DNA of 64,000 bases from an uncultured Aquimarina sp. (GTDB lineage: Bacteria; Bacteroidota; Bacteroidia; Flavobacteriales; Flavobacteriaceae), in assembly GCF_947495315.1 (NCBI RefSeq), contig NZ_CANLYD010000002.1, positions 1-64,000 of the forward strand, given 5' to 3'. A program made the position numbers and the translations under genes. Each line of letters opens with the position of its first letter. Within the stretch, counting starts at the first letter, position 1. Of this stretch, positions 7,935 to 16,804 are shown piece by piece. Under the pieces are notes generated by a model. The model had not been told where the DNA came from, searched no databases, and was given only the letters and a program-made list of their open reading frames with translations.

Positions 7935-10235
7935 TTAATTAGCTTTTATTTCATAAACGCCAGCGGAAATTTCGAAGACGTTATAACCTTCCTCCTTTGT
8001 ATGAATCATTTTAGCATTATTTACCCTTATTTCTTTGTACGCAGAAGGAATATAAATCGTAGCCTTAGTTTCTTTAGGAATGGTTACATTCAAGGAATAA
8101 GTTTCTTCGTTTTTTAATTCAACTTTAATATCACCCTTTATACTAGGAACCGTTGCTTTTATATTTTTTAAGAATCCTGGTTGAGGTTTTATCTGAAAAG
8201 TTTTATATCCCGGTGACGTCGGAGCTATCCCTGCAGCATACTGCGATAATAAAGTTAATCCACCGCCACTCCAGGCGTGATTTGTAGTTCCTCCACCAAA
8301 ACCTTCTGCACCAATACCCCAACCTTCCCAAAGGGTCGTAATCTCAGGGTGGTTTACCATATTACCGAAGCGTTCTTTCATACGTTGCAAAGCAAAATCT
8401 TCGTAACCCATGATATAAAGAGCTTCCAGAATATACTTTTCCATATATGGACTTGCGTGTTTTTCGGTTTGTAAAATTTTATAAATAGCTTCGTATTTAT
8501 CTGGATCTGCTATACCTGACACCACGGCCAAGCCTTGAGAACGATCATCTGTTTTTCCAAGGTAATCCTGAGAACGGTAATGATCTTTTTTCCAAAATTC
8601 GGTATTAAAAGCAATTTTGAAATTCTTCATCAATTGCGTGACAGAATCCACTTCTTTTGTGTTACCTAGAACTTCAGACATATTTTTATATCCTTTCAGC
8701 GCCAAATAATATTGGGTATTCATTAATAGTGGAACATCTTTATTTTGTCCCCAATCACCCCAAGTCCAACCCCCTTTTCTTATGGCAATGGTGTTATTTT
8801 TTTTAAGCTTCCATAGAGATAAATAATGTTTTACGGGCTCATATACCTTTTTGATAGTTTCCAAGTCTCCTGTATGTAAATAATAATTCCAAAAACCATA
8901 GTATCCAACACTGGCAAGCATTTGACCAGGAAGTTCTTTATCCCAGTTACCAGCTGGAACTGGAGAAAATATAGTACTATCCGAGCATTGCCAGTTCATC
9001 AGTTCCAACATTCCTTTTTTGGTAAGTGCATCAGCCTTACGATCCAGAGCATAAAAAGCCTCACCACTCTCTAATACCACATCGCCCCACCATTGCGCCC
9101 GCTCCCGATCTGGACAATCCATGTAATTATCACGCATGGTAACATATAATGTGCGTTTCGCTTTTTCCCATAAACGATTATAAAAAGTATCATTACAGCT
9201 AAAAATCCCACTAAATTCCGTATCATAACCCGATTCACGATATTTCAATTCTAAAATTTCAACACCGTCAGGAATGATATAATACATCTCCTCTCCATTA
9301 ATCCATCCAAAGGATTCATAAGTTTGTTCTCCTTCTTTAGTAATATACTCCGCTCGCATATTATAAGCTGAGCCTCCTTTATAATGATCGGTAAACATGG
9401 TAATTTTTTCTCCAGCTTTAGCTTTTATCTTTAAAAAGGGTGTGACTTGGGCATTGTAAGAGAGCTTGCACTTTATAGTATCTCCTTTGTTAACAAAAGG
9501 AAAACTCATTTGATTCTCATACGCTTTTAAACCAAAATCTTTCCAAAACGGAATTGGTCGTTTTACTAATTGATTCCAAGGTGGACATATTCCATCACAA
9601 ATTACTTTAGCTGCTAGCCAATCACTATCATTAAAATCAGGTTGAATCCAATCTGTCAATTCTTTCTGTGCATCAAATACAATATTGGATTCCGGAAGCC
9701 TCCAATTAGGTTGTGGATCTTCACTTTTAGAAATATACGCTGGATGTGGAATAACTTTCCAGGAATTATCACTTTGTAAAATCTGCTGATCATTTTGATA
9801 TATTTCTGCAATCAATCCAGCTTTTCCACTAGATTTATGAGTCATTCCTTCTTTACCAAAATACCAAACAAGTATTGCTATTGTATTTTTACCATTTTTT
9901 AAAGCCTCACTTATATCAACCTCATCATAGTACGTGTCATTAGGTGTTGGTCCTCTTTTCAAACCTCCCTCAAAAATCACTAATTCTCCATTAATCCAGA
10001 GCCAATATTTGCTATCTACTGCTAAATGTAACTTTACGGAAGAAGAATCCTTCTTTAGTTCAAATAATTTTCTAAAAGCTACCCAGGCATTTTTAGTGGG
10101 TAATGAACTTTGGGTAGTTATCCAGCTTGCTTGCCAGTTTTCTTTTAGATGTTCTCTAAAAGTTTCTGACTTTGAAAGATTAGTTTCTTTGCAAGAAATG
10201 GATAATAAAATAAATAATAAGAAAAACCATTTCAT
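7935..10235 (-). CDS. GH78 alpha-L-rhamnosidase, lipoprotein
   Basis: The start is placed at 10235 because it gives a lipoprotein signal (MKWFFLLFI to LSISC); the frame runs on to 10322 but the added residues spoil it. The 766-residue product has N-terminal beta-sandwich domains and an (alpha/alpha)6 barrel. The signature D373-C-P-D-R-E378, W382 and D385, with Glu637 in TLWEGWG, matches the substrate-binding and catalytic set of known GH78 enzymes (Asp567, Glu572, Trp576, Asp579 and Glu841 in Bacillus RhaB). It would release terminal alpha-L-rhamnose. It follows susD and precedes the isomerase and rhaT genes. Confidence 0.93.
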   Translation of the reverse strand: MKWFFLLFILLSISCKETNLSKSETFREHLKENWQASWITTQSSLPTKNAWVAFRKLFELKKDSSSVKLHLAVDSKYWLWINGELVIFEGGLKRGPTPNDTYYDEVDISEALKNGKNTIAILVWYFGKEGMTHKSSGKAGLIAEIYQNDQQILQSDNSWKVIPHPAYISKSEDPQPNWRLPESNIVFDAQKELTDWIQPDFNDSDWLAAKVICDGICPPWNQLVKRPIPFWKDFGLKAYENQMSFPFVNKGDTIKCKLSYNAQVTPFLKIKAKAGEKITMFTDHYKGGSAYNMRAEYITKEGEQTYESFGWINGEEMYYIIPDGVEILELKYRESGYDTEFSGIFSCNDTFYNRLWEKAKRTLYVTMRDNYMDCPDRERAQWWGDVVLESGEAFYALDRKADALTKKGMLELMNWQCSDSTIFSPVPAGNWDKELPGQMLASVGYYGFWNYYLHTGDLETIKKVYEPVKHYLSLWKLKKNNTIAIRKGGWTWGDWGQNKDVPLLMNTQYYLALKGYKNMSEVLGNTKEVDSVTQLMKNFKIAFNTEFWKKDHYRSQDYLGKTDDRSQGLAVVSGIADPDKYEAIYKILQTEKHASPYMEKYILEALYIMGYEDFALQRMKERFGNMVNHPEITTLWEGWGIGAEGFGGGTTNHAWSGGGLTLLSQYAAGIAPTSPGYKTFQIKPQPGFLKNIKATVPSIKGDIKVELKNEETYSLNVTIPKETKATIYIPSAYKEIRVNNAKMIHTKEEGYNVFEISAGVYEIKAN

Positions 10236-10358
10236 AAGATGATAAATTATACTAACATTTTTTAAAAACATTAAATAAAATAGGCTATTAAAAAAGTGTA
10301 GTAATGTTTTCAAAAAAGTCATTCTACAGCTCTCTCTTCGTAATCTATATTAACCATC

Positions 10359-10393
10359 AAAATGAATAGAAAAAATGACATTCTATTCATTTT
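10359..10393. terminator. Intergenic hairpin between susD and the rhamnosidase gene
   Basis: AAAATGAATAG (10359-10369) pairs perfectly with CTATTCATTTT (10383-10393) around a 13-nt loop, and a T-run is present on either strand. Placed 184 nt after susD, it may partly end or process the susC-susD transcript, lowering expression of the downstream genes. Confidence 0.45.
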
Positions 10394-10429
10394 AATATGA
10401 TTCTTAATTATTGATTTATATTCAATGCA

Positions 10430-10518
10430 GTTAGATCTATCCTAATATCAATATGCTTGTGGTTTATGGGGTATGCAAATTGACTAACTCAAACTCTAAA
10501 TTTATGAATAGATCTAAC
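10430..10518. repeat. 11-bp inverted repeat in the susD-rhamnosidase gap
   Basis: GTTAGATCTAT (10430-10440) and ATAGATCTAAC (10508-10518) are perfect inverted copies 67 nt apart, and similarity continues weakly outside them. The gap 10236-10576 (341 nt) otherwise holds only the hairpin at 10359-10393. It could be RNA structure in the operon transcript or a protein-binding site. Confidence 0.4.
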
Positions 10519-10576
10519 GTACACTGAATAATTAATAAAAACAATTACTACTAAAATTAAAGACTACTTATATTAT

Positions 10577-12031
10577 TTATTCCCATCCTGATGTTTGTTC
10601 GAAACCGAACTCTTCTACTTGTCCAAGTGGAATTCCTAATAATGTTCTGATATTGATATAAGCTTCTGCAGGTACGGTAACCTTTTCATCTTTTTGTTCT
10701 TCTCCATGAGCAATCATTACTTCTACTGCTTTACCTGTTCTTACTAAATCAAACCATCTGTGGTTTTCAAAAGCTAGTTCTCTTCTTCTTTCATTCGCAA
10801 TAGTCTGACTTAAATCTGATAACTCAGCAGCGCTTAAACTTGGATCGGATAATGCTCTTGTTCTAATTTGTTCTAGTATTGCTACAGGATCACCTCCACC
10901 TACTTCGTTATAGCATTCTGCTAGCATTAGTAAAGCATCTGCATAGCGAAACATAGGAAAGTTGACATCCTGTAAACCGTTATCTTCAAAACCATAATTA
11001 TATTTACTCATCCAAGGTTCGACTGTAACACCGTCATCATAGAAAGAAATATTATGAATAAAGCGTGCATCTTGTGGATCATACAAACGAATCAAATTCT
11101 GTGTGGGTTGATTTTGCCCTGCACGCGAGCCAGCTGGACCACTATCGCCTAAAATATCATTACCACTATTAAAGGGTACAAATCTGGAAACGAAATTAGA
11201 TGCTTGTCCCAAAGCGAATGAGTATTGAATCTCAAAAACAGACTCACTATTATTTTTATTATCAGGAGAGAAGACATCAGCGTAATTTGATTGTAAAGAA
11301 TATCCTGATCCCTGCATCTGTTCTAACAACGGACGAGCTTCAATAAATTCCTGAAGTACCATGTGTATTTTTGCCTTTAACATCAATGCTGCTCCTTTGG
11401 TAGCTCTACCAGTTTCTGTTTCACCTTGGTTAGGCAGTATATTAATGGCTTGTTGTATATCGATTTTGATATTGTCATAAACTTGATTAGCAGGAATTCT
11501 TTCCAAAAATTGGTCTGAAAAAATCTCTTCAGGTGAAGTGCCTGCTGAAGTTACGTAAGGAACATCTCCGTATAATTGAGCTAAATTAAAATAAAACCAG
11601 CTACGTAAAAACAATATTTCCCCACGTCTGATATCTCGATTATCTTCATTTATAAAATCCACATTATCTAGATTATCCAACGCGAAATTACATCTTGAAA
11701 TTCCTGAATATGCAGTATTCCAATAAGAAGCCAGATTGGGATTGGCGGATAACATCAAGAATAAATCTACTTCCTCATTATCTAAACCACCTCTATCGGA
11801 TGGATTGAACTGAAAAGAACTATTATCCGATCTATTTTCTCCAAAACGCCAATGCGCTCCATTCATCAATCCTCGATTAGTGTTATAAATTCCTGCTATA
11901 GCTTCATTAAGTTGATCTTCATTTTCGAAAAACCCTTGTGGAGTTTGAAATGTCTCAGGAGTTTCGTCCAGAAAATCGTCACACCCCCATAAGATTAATA
12001 AACTTATAAAATATAATACTCTAATTTTCAT
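10577..12031 (-). CDS. SusD/RagB-family glycan-binding lipoprotein
   Basis: The 484-residue product starts with a lipoprotein signal (ISLLILWGC, Cys17) followed by DDFLDETPETF, the usual opening of SusD proteins. An alpha-helical TPR-like region and a C-terminal FENHRWFDLVRTGKA segment are typical of RagB/SusD. It would sit on the cell surface as the lid of the SusC channel encoded just upstream (11-nt gap) and deliver oligosaccharides. The neighbours suggest a rhamnose-containing ligand. No separate surface glycan-binding protein gene accompanies this pair. Confidence 0.95.
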   Translation of the reverse strand: MKIRVLYFISLLILWGCDDFLDETPETFQTPQGFFENEDQLNEAIAGIYNTNRGLMNGAHWRFGENRSDNSSFQFNPSDRGGLDNEEVDLFLMLSANPNLASYWNTAYSGISRCNFALDNLDNVDFINEDNRDIRRGEILFLRSWFYFNLAQLYGDVPYVTSAGTSPEEIFSDQFLERIPANQVYDNIKIDIQQAINILPNQGETETGRATKGAALMLKAKIHMVLQEFIEARPLLEQMQGSGYSLQSNYADVFSPDNKNNSESVFEIQYSFALGQASNFVSRFVPFNSGNDILGDSGPAGSRAGQNQPTQNLIRLYDPQDARFIHNISFYDDGVTVEPWMSKYNYGFEDNGLQDVNFPMFRYADALLMLAECYNEVGGGDPVAILEQIRTRALSDPSLSAAELSDLSQTIANERRRELAFENHRWFDLVRTGKAVEVMIAHGEEQKDEKVTVPAEAYINIRTLLGIPLGQVEEFGFEQTSGWE

Positions 12032-12042
12032 ATCTTTTATTT

Positions 12043-15000
12043 TTAAAATGTAACGTTAACGCCTAATGTAAATGTTCTTGAAATCGGATATGCTCCATAA
12101 TTTACATTTCTTACCAAAGCGGTATCCCCAGAACGATTAATTTCTGGATTTCCATTTTCGTATTCAGTAAATAAAATTGGGTTCTGTACACTAGTATATA
12201 TTCGCGCTCTCTTGAAAACATTACCTATAACATCTCCTTTTAAAGTGTACCCTAGTGTTATATTTCGTATCCATAGATAATCAGCGTCATCAACGGAAAG
12301 TGAATTTGGTAAACGAAATCTGGCACGACTATTATTGCTTGCTGTACCTGGAATTGTTGCACTAGCTGGATCTTGTCCTGGTCTCCAACGTTCTAATTGT
12401 CTTCTGTCTACATTAAAAACACCGTCCTGATTTCCATTGTACTGATTAGCTCCGTTAAATATTTGTTGCCCAACAGAACCTACGAAAATCATACTTAAGT
12501 CAATGTTCTTGTAACTAAAATTGTGAGTCATCCCATAATTAAAGTCAGCATTAGGGTTACCAATAATTACAAAATCTTCTTCATCACCTAGTACTCCGTC
12601 ACCGTTACCATCTTCATACTTAAGAGATCCTTCTAGTGCTCCCGGGTATTTGGGAACATTAGGATCATCTATTTCTGCCTGAGTAAATAAACCTGTTACA
12701 TTGAATCCTCTATACAGTCCTACTTCTTCCCCAACTCGGGTTTCTGTAAAAGTCCTTGCAATGGCTCCTCTTCTAATAAATCCAGATTCTGCTGCTAGTT
12801 CCAATACTTCACTTCTATTCTGAGTAAAGTTTATATTAGCATTCCATCGAAAATCATTACTGTTAAGAATATTTTTAAAACTTAATTCAATTTCAATTCC
12901 TTTGTTTTCAATGCTTCCTAAGTTGGTGAGTATTGATCCAAAACCGGAAGTCGAGGGTAGCGGTAGTCCTGCTAAAAACCCTTCGGTTTCAATATTATAG
13001 TAATCGGCACTAAGGTATATTCTATCTTTTAAAAACCCAATATCTAGACCTAAATTGGTTTCTTTTGACTCTTCCCACGTTAACAAAGTGTTCGGTAATA
13101 CCGAAACTGCGCTTCCAGGTGCAAGGGTGCCATCAAAAACATAATCCGGTCCAGATGTAATTTGCCCTTGAGCTTGAAAATTACCAATATTTGCATTACT
13201 ACCACTAATACCATAACCACCTTCGAACTTAAGTTCTGAAACTATGTCTTTAATCCCTTCAAAAAATGGTTCGTTAGAAACTCTCCAAGCAGCTGCTACT
13301 GAAGGAAAATTACCATAGCGACCATCTGCTCCAAAGCGAGACGAACCATCTCTACGAATAGTGCCCGTAATATAGTATCGATCTTTGAATGAATAATCTA
13401 ATCTTCCAATCAAAGAGACTAATTTATTCTCTGTAGCTTCTCCTCTTCCTGTAAAATTATCTGGATTTTCAGGATCAGTATTATTAGAATCAGGTATGGT
13501 AATTGATTCATCAATGATATTGACTGCATTAATAATAGTATTGTCAGTTCTTCGGTCTTCCATAGTAAATCCTACCAATGCATTAATGCTATGATCTTCG
13601 GCTATGGTAGTAAAATAAGTAAGTGTATTTTCCCAAACCCAGTTAAAATTAGTAAACTCTCCAATACCTGCTCTTGCTTGTCTGGTTCCTAATAAATTAG
13701 GCGTTAAAGCTCCATTGCCGGGAAAATCTGAAGGTTCGAATGTTCTGTTTCTACGATCTATATATTGTATTGATCCTGTGGTTTTTGCCTTTAAGCCTTT
13801 TAGTAACTCCAATTCTACATAAGATGAGGCTAAAAGTTGATTGGTTCTTCTCTCATCGATTCTTCCGGTTAATAAATATACAGGGTTTACATTATAAAAA
13901 TCGATAAGGTCTCCTCTTGCTACATTAGTTAATGTGCCGTCATCATTAAAAACTGGAGCGGAAGGATCTGTCCATCTAGATAGAGGCACGGCAGCAAAAA
14001 TATTAAAATTATTACTACCTGCGTCTGTTCTACCACCAGTAGCTATTGTTTGTGTTGGAGCTAAATTTACACCAAACTTAAGTCTTTCTGTTACATCGAT
14101 ATCAATATTTGCTCTTAAACTATATCGTTTAAAATTGGTATTTATTAATGTCCCATCCTGATTCGTATAATTTGTAGAAATGTTATAACGCACGTTGTCG
14201 GATCCACCATTAATACCAATGCTATAGTCTGATAGTGGGGCACTTCTGGTTATTTCATCAAACCAATCTGTACCTTCACCCTGATCCCCTAAAGCGATCA
14301 ATCTATCTCTTTCTCTAATTTCTCTTGGGCCTAAAGCTCCAATACCAAATAATCGATCTTCATACCACTCTATTCTAAACTGCCTTAACTCTTCAGCATT
14401 TAAAACATCTGGTTTTTCGAAATCAGGTATCGTTTGGAACCCTGTTGAAGTACCAAATGTTATTGTTGGTTTTCCTCTTTTACCTTTTTTAGTTGTAATG
14501 ATAACAACTCCGTTAGAACCTCTGGAACCATAAATTGCTTTTGAAGACGCGTCTTTCAAAATACTAATTGATTCTATTGAATTAGGATCAATAGCACTTA
14601 AAATAAAATTATCCCTTTGGTTATTTACATTCCCTAAAGGAACACCGTCTAAAACATATAGTGGTGCGTTATTTCCTCCTGTAGATGCAACTCCTCTAAC
14701 CAAAACTTCTGGGCCACCACCTGGTGCTCCATTTTGTCTTAATTGAACTCCAGACACCTGGCCTGATAAAGATTGCTCGAATGATATTATTGGTAATTCT
14801 GCAATATTATCAGCTTGTATTGTAGAGACAGCACCCGTTAAGTCTGCTTTTCGTTTATTTCCATATCCGATTACTACAATTTGTTCTAATGCATTTACTT
14901 CTTCTACTAAAGTTACATTAACAACACTCCTATTATTAATTAAAACTTCTTTTGTCTTAAACCCTACATAAGAGAATATTAGTACTCTGGCATCATCCGG

Positions 15001-15228
15001 TGCATCTATAGAGTAATTACCATCAAAATCAGTTAGAGAGCCTATTCGTGTATTTTTAACCAACACATTTACGCCCGGTAAAGGAACTCCATCACTCGCA
15101 GTAACCGTTCCGGTTATCGTTTTAGATAATTCAGATGCATTAATTGAGTTGCTTATACTAATAAAAATACCGAATGAAAACAATATCAAATAATACCTTC
15201 TTATTTCCCTTTGTCTAAGTTTTTCCAT
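12043..15228 (-). CDS. SusC-family TonB-dependent oligosaccharide transporter
   Basis: The 1061-residue product has a signal peptide (hydrophobic at about 12-28), an N-terminal carboxypeptidase-D-like domain (ITGTVTASDGVPLPGVNV, FSYVGFKTKEV, about 38-115), a plug domain (EQIVVIGYG, later YVLDGVPLG and ILKDASSKAIYGSRGSNGVV), and a long beta-barrel ending in NVTF. It would import oligosaccharides across the outer membrane with its SusD partner, powered by TonB. It leads the leftward operon toward rhaT and has a shared-motif promoter about 110-150 nt upstream. Confidence 0.96.
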   Translation of the reverse strand: MEKLRQREIRRYYLILFSFGIFISISNSINASELSKTITGTVTASDGVPLPGVNVLVKNTRIGSLTDFDGNYSIDAPDDARVLIFSYVGFKTKEVLINNRSVVNVTLVEEVNALEQIVVIGYGNKRKADLTGAVSTIQADNIAELPIISFEQSLSGQVSGVQLRQNGAPGGGPEVLVRGVASTGGNNAPLYVLDGVPLGNVNNQRDNFILSAIDPNSIESISILKDASSKAIYGSRGSNGVVIITTKKGKRGKPTITFGTSTGFQTIPDFEKPDVLNAEELRQFRIEWYEDRLFGIGALGPREIRERDRLIALGDQGEGTDWFDEITRSAPLSDYSIGINGGSDNVRYNISTNYTNQDGTLINTNFKRYSLRANIDIDVTERLKFGVNLAPTQTIATGGRTDAGSNNFNIFAAVPLSRWTDPSAPVFNDDGTLTNVARGDLIDFYNVNPVYLLTGRIDERRTNQLLASSYVELELLKGLKAKTTGSIQYIDRRNRTFEPSDFPGNGALTPNLLGTRQARAGIGEFTNFNWVWENTLTYFTTIAEDHSINALVGFTMEDRRTDNTIINAVNIIDESITIPDSNNTDPENPDNFTGRGEATENKLVSLIGRLDYSFKDRYYITGTIRRDGSSRFGADGRYGNFPSVAAAWRVSNEPFFEGIKDIVSELKFEGGYGISGSNANIGNFQAQGQITSGPDYVFDGTLAPGSAVSVLPNTLLTWEESKETNLGLDIGFLKDRIYLSADYYNIETEGFLAGLPLPSTSGFGSILTNLGSIENKGIEIELSFKNILNSNDFRWNANINFTQNRSEVLELAAESGFIRRGAIARTFTETRVGEEVGLYRGFNVTGLFTQAEIDDPNVPKYPGALEGSLKYEDGNGDGVLGDEEDFVIIGNPNADFNYGMTHNFSYKNIDLSMIFVGSVGQQIFNGANQYNGNQDGVFNVDRRQLERWRPGQDPASATIPGTASNNSRARFRLPNSLSVDDADYLWIRNITLGYTLKGDVIGNVFKRARIYTSVQNPILFTEYENGNPEINRSGDTALVRNVNYGAYPISRTFTLGVNVTF

Positions 15229-15336
15229 ACTTGTTCCTTTTAGTTTAAAAATTGAGGTAGTTTTAAGAAATAACTATTTTTTTAAGTACATCAAAATTGA
15301 ATCATTAAAAATTTAACTATTTCATAATGTTTACAA

Positions 15337-15381
15337 CAATATTAATTTAGGATTAAAAAAAACCCATCCTGTACTATGCTG
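15337..15381 (-). promoter_or_regulatory. Shared-motif promoter of the susC-susD-rhamnosidase operon
   Basis: Read leftward, 15381-15364 is CAGCATAGTACAGGATGG. After exactly 19 nt comes TAATATTG (15344-15337), one base from TANNTTTG. The start codon of susC is at 15228, so the leader would be about 100 nt. The rest of the 305-nt gap 15229-15533 shows no gene. Confidence 0.65.
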
Positions 15382-15533
15382 CTTGTTTTTAATTCTATAT
15401 TAAACTGTTTGTATAGGTTTGAAATAAGCTTTTTAGGAAGAAGTTGTTTCTGTTCTTTAGAAAAAAAGTAGTATACTAATGCTCATCATTAAGAGATCCG
15501 AACACCAATTCAATTGAAATTTAACACCAAAAA

Positions 15534-16580
15534 TTAAATAGATTTCCTATCAATAAATCTGAAGTTATTCCTAATCTGTTCCTTGCGATTTTCTAAAATC
15601 ATTTGGGCTGTAGTCTCTCCCATTTTTTTGAAGTCTGTTCCAATAACAGTGATACCAAGTAATTCTTTAAGAGGGGTGTCATTATAAGAAATAATACCTA
15701 TTTCTTTTCCAAGAATCAAAGAACTTTCTCTTACTTGTTTTACCAAATCTACTAAATCGGTTTCAGTAATTGTAATATATGTATCTCCTTTTTGCAATTC
15801 CATACTATCATATATTTCATTCAATATTTCAAAATCAAAAGAATGTGTTGCACAAAATCTCCTGAAACCGTGTAAGATTCTTCTTGGATAAGGATACACT
15901 GATTTTTCCGGATATACCAGAATCAGTTTTTGATAGTGTCTTAATCTTTCTATACCATCTGCTAGCGCTTCAAAAATATCATTTTCAAAATCCTGGTATA
16001 CTTGGACAATATCTTCTTTTACAAAGTTTAGTTTGTTGTCCATGATTACCAATTTATCCTTAGGTATTTTATTTATAGCCTGTTCAACTCTATCAGTAAA
16101 ACTGATGTGCTGTAACGTATCATTTTTAAAATGAGGCATTATCGCATAATAATCATAATGCCCTAAGTGTTTATCAATAAGGCTTAAAAAAAGTGTTTCG
16201 TCGCAGTGATAAATATGTAAATCCAAATGGGCATTTGTACCAATAGCATTCAAAAAAGCATTATAAATACTCATTTTATAGGAACTCAATTTATTAACTA
16301 GAAATAAAATATTCACCTTATTAATTAAATCAGTTTTGGCCACATAGAAACCTTTTCCTTTTACGGATACTATAATTTTTCTTTCTTTTAATTGATTATA
16401 CGCTTTTTCTACCGTATCCCTAGATAAATAACATTCTTCACTAATTTCATTGATCGAAGGAATTTTTTGGCCCATTTTTAGATTTCCTTTAGAAATATCA
16501 GCAATTATAGAGTCTACAATCTGCTTGTATTTAGGTTTTCTGGAGTCATGATCTATTTGTATACTAACTGAAAATTCCAT
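15534..16580 (-). CDS. GntR-type regulator with sugar-binding domain
   Basis: The 348-residue protein has an N-terminal GntR winged helix (about 10-77: KYKQIVDSIIADISKGNLKMGQKIPS, YLSRDTVEKAYNQL, KGKGFYV) and a C-terminal half resembling the periplasmic-binding-protein fold of LacI/AraR-type sensors. It is divergent from the rhamnose-catabolic operon and lies beside the susC operon, so it is the best local candidate for the rhamnose-responsive regulator. The shared promoter motif is a direct repeat, whereas GntR proteins usually bind inverted repeats, so the pairing is unproven. The similar layout of Bacteroides fucose regulators supports a deoxysugar effector. Confidence 0.85.
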   Translation of the reverse strand: MEFSVSIQIDHDSRKPKYKQIVDSIIADISKGNLKMGQKIPSINEISEECYLSRDTVEKAYNQLKERKIIVSVKGKGFYVAKTDLINKVNILFLVNKLSSYKMSIYNAFLNAIGTNAHLDLHIYHCDETLFLSLIDKHLGHYDYYAIMPHFKNDTLQHISFTDRVEQAINKIPKDKLVIMDNKLNFVKEDIVQVYQDFENDIFEALADGIERLRHYQKLILVYPEKSVYPYPRRILHGFRRFCATHSFDFEILNEIYDSMELQKGDTYITITETDLVDLVKQVRESSLILGKEIGIISYNDTPLKELLGITVIGTDFKKMGETTAQMILENRKEQIRNNFRFIDRKSI

Positions 16581-16717
16581 TTCTAACTTGACTATTGGGT
16601 ATGTTAAAGTTGTTTAATTTCTTGAAAAATAACCAAAATAGAACTATAAATATTGATCTTATTGTGATTTTTTGTATAAATTTTCAAAATATTCTGAAAA
16701 TTAGATTTTTAATAAAA

Positions 16718-16762
16718 CAGCATACTACAGGATGGAGATTGACCTTACTAAATTTATTTTCG
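16718..16762 (+). promoter_or_regulatory. Shared-motif promoter of the rhamnose-catabolic operon
   Basis: CAGCATACTACAGGATGG (16718-16735) is followed after exactly 19 nt by TATTTTCG (16755-16762), close to TANNTTTG. The rhaEW start is 42 nt beyond. The motif differs at one base from the one before susC and lies in the gap shared with the divergent GntR-type gene. Confidence 0.65.
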
Positions 16763-16804
16763 TGATAAGATGTTAAAGAAAATTAAGCTAAAAACCATGT
16801 CAAT

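Noticed and set aside
10236..10322. Longer N-terminus of the rhamnosidase
   Set aside because: The extra residues would place a hydrophobic stretch before a good lipoprotein signal that starts at 10235.
13934..14161. Short open frames opposite susC and other large genes
   Set aside because: They lie antisense within clear genes, have no start signals or domains, and look like shadows of the coding strand.
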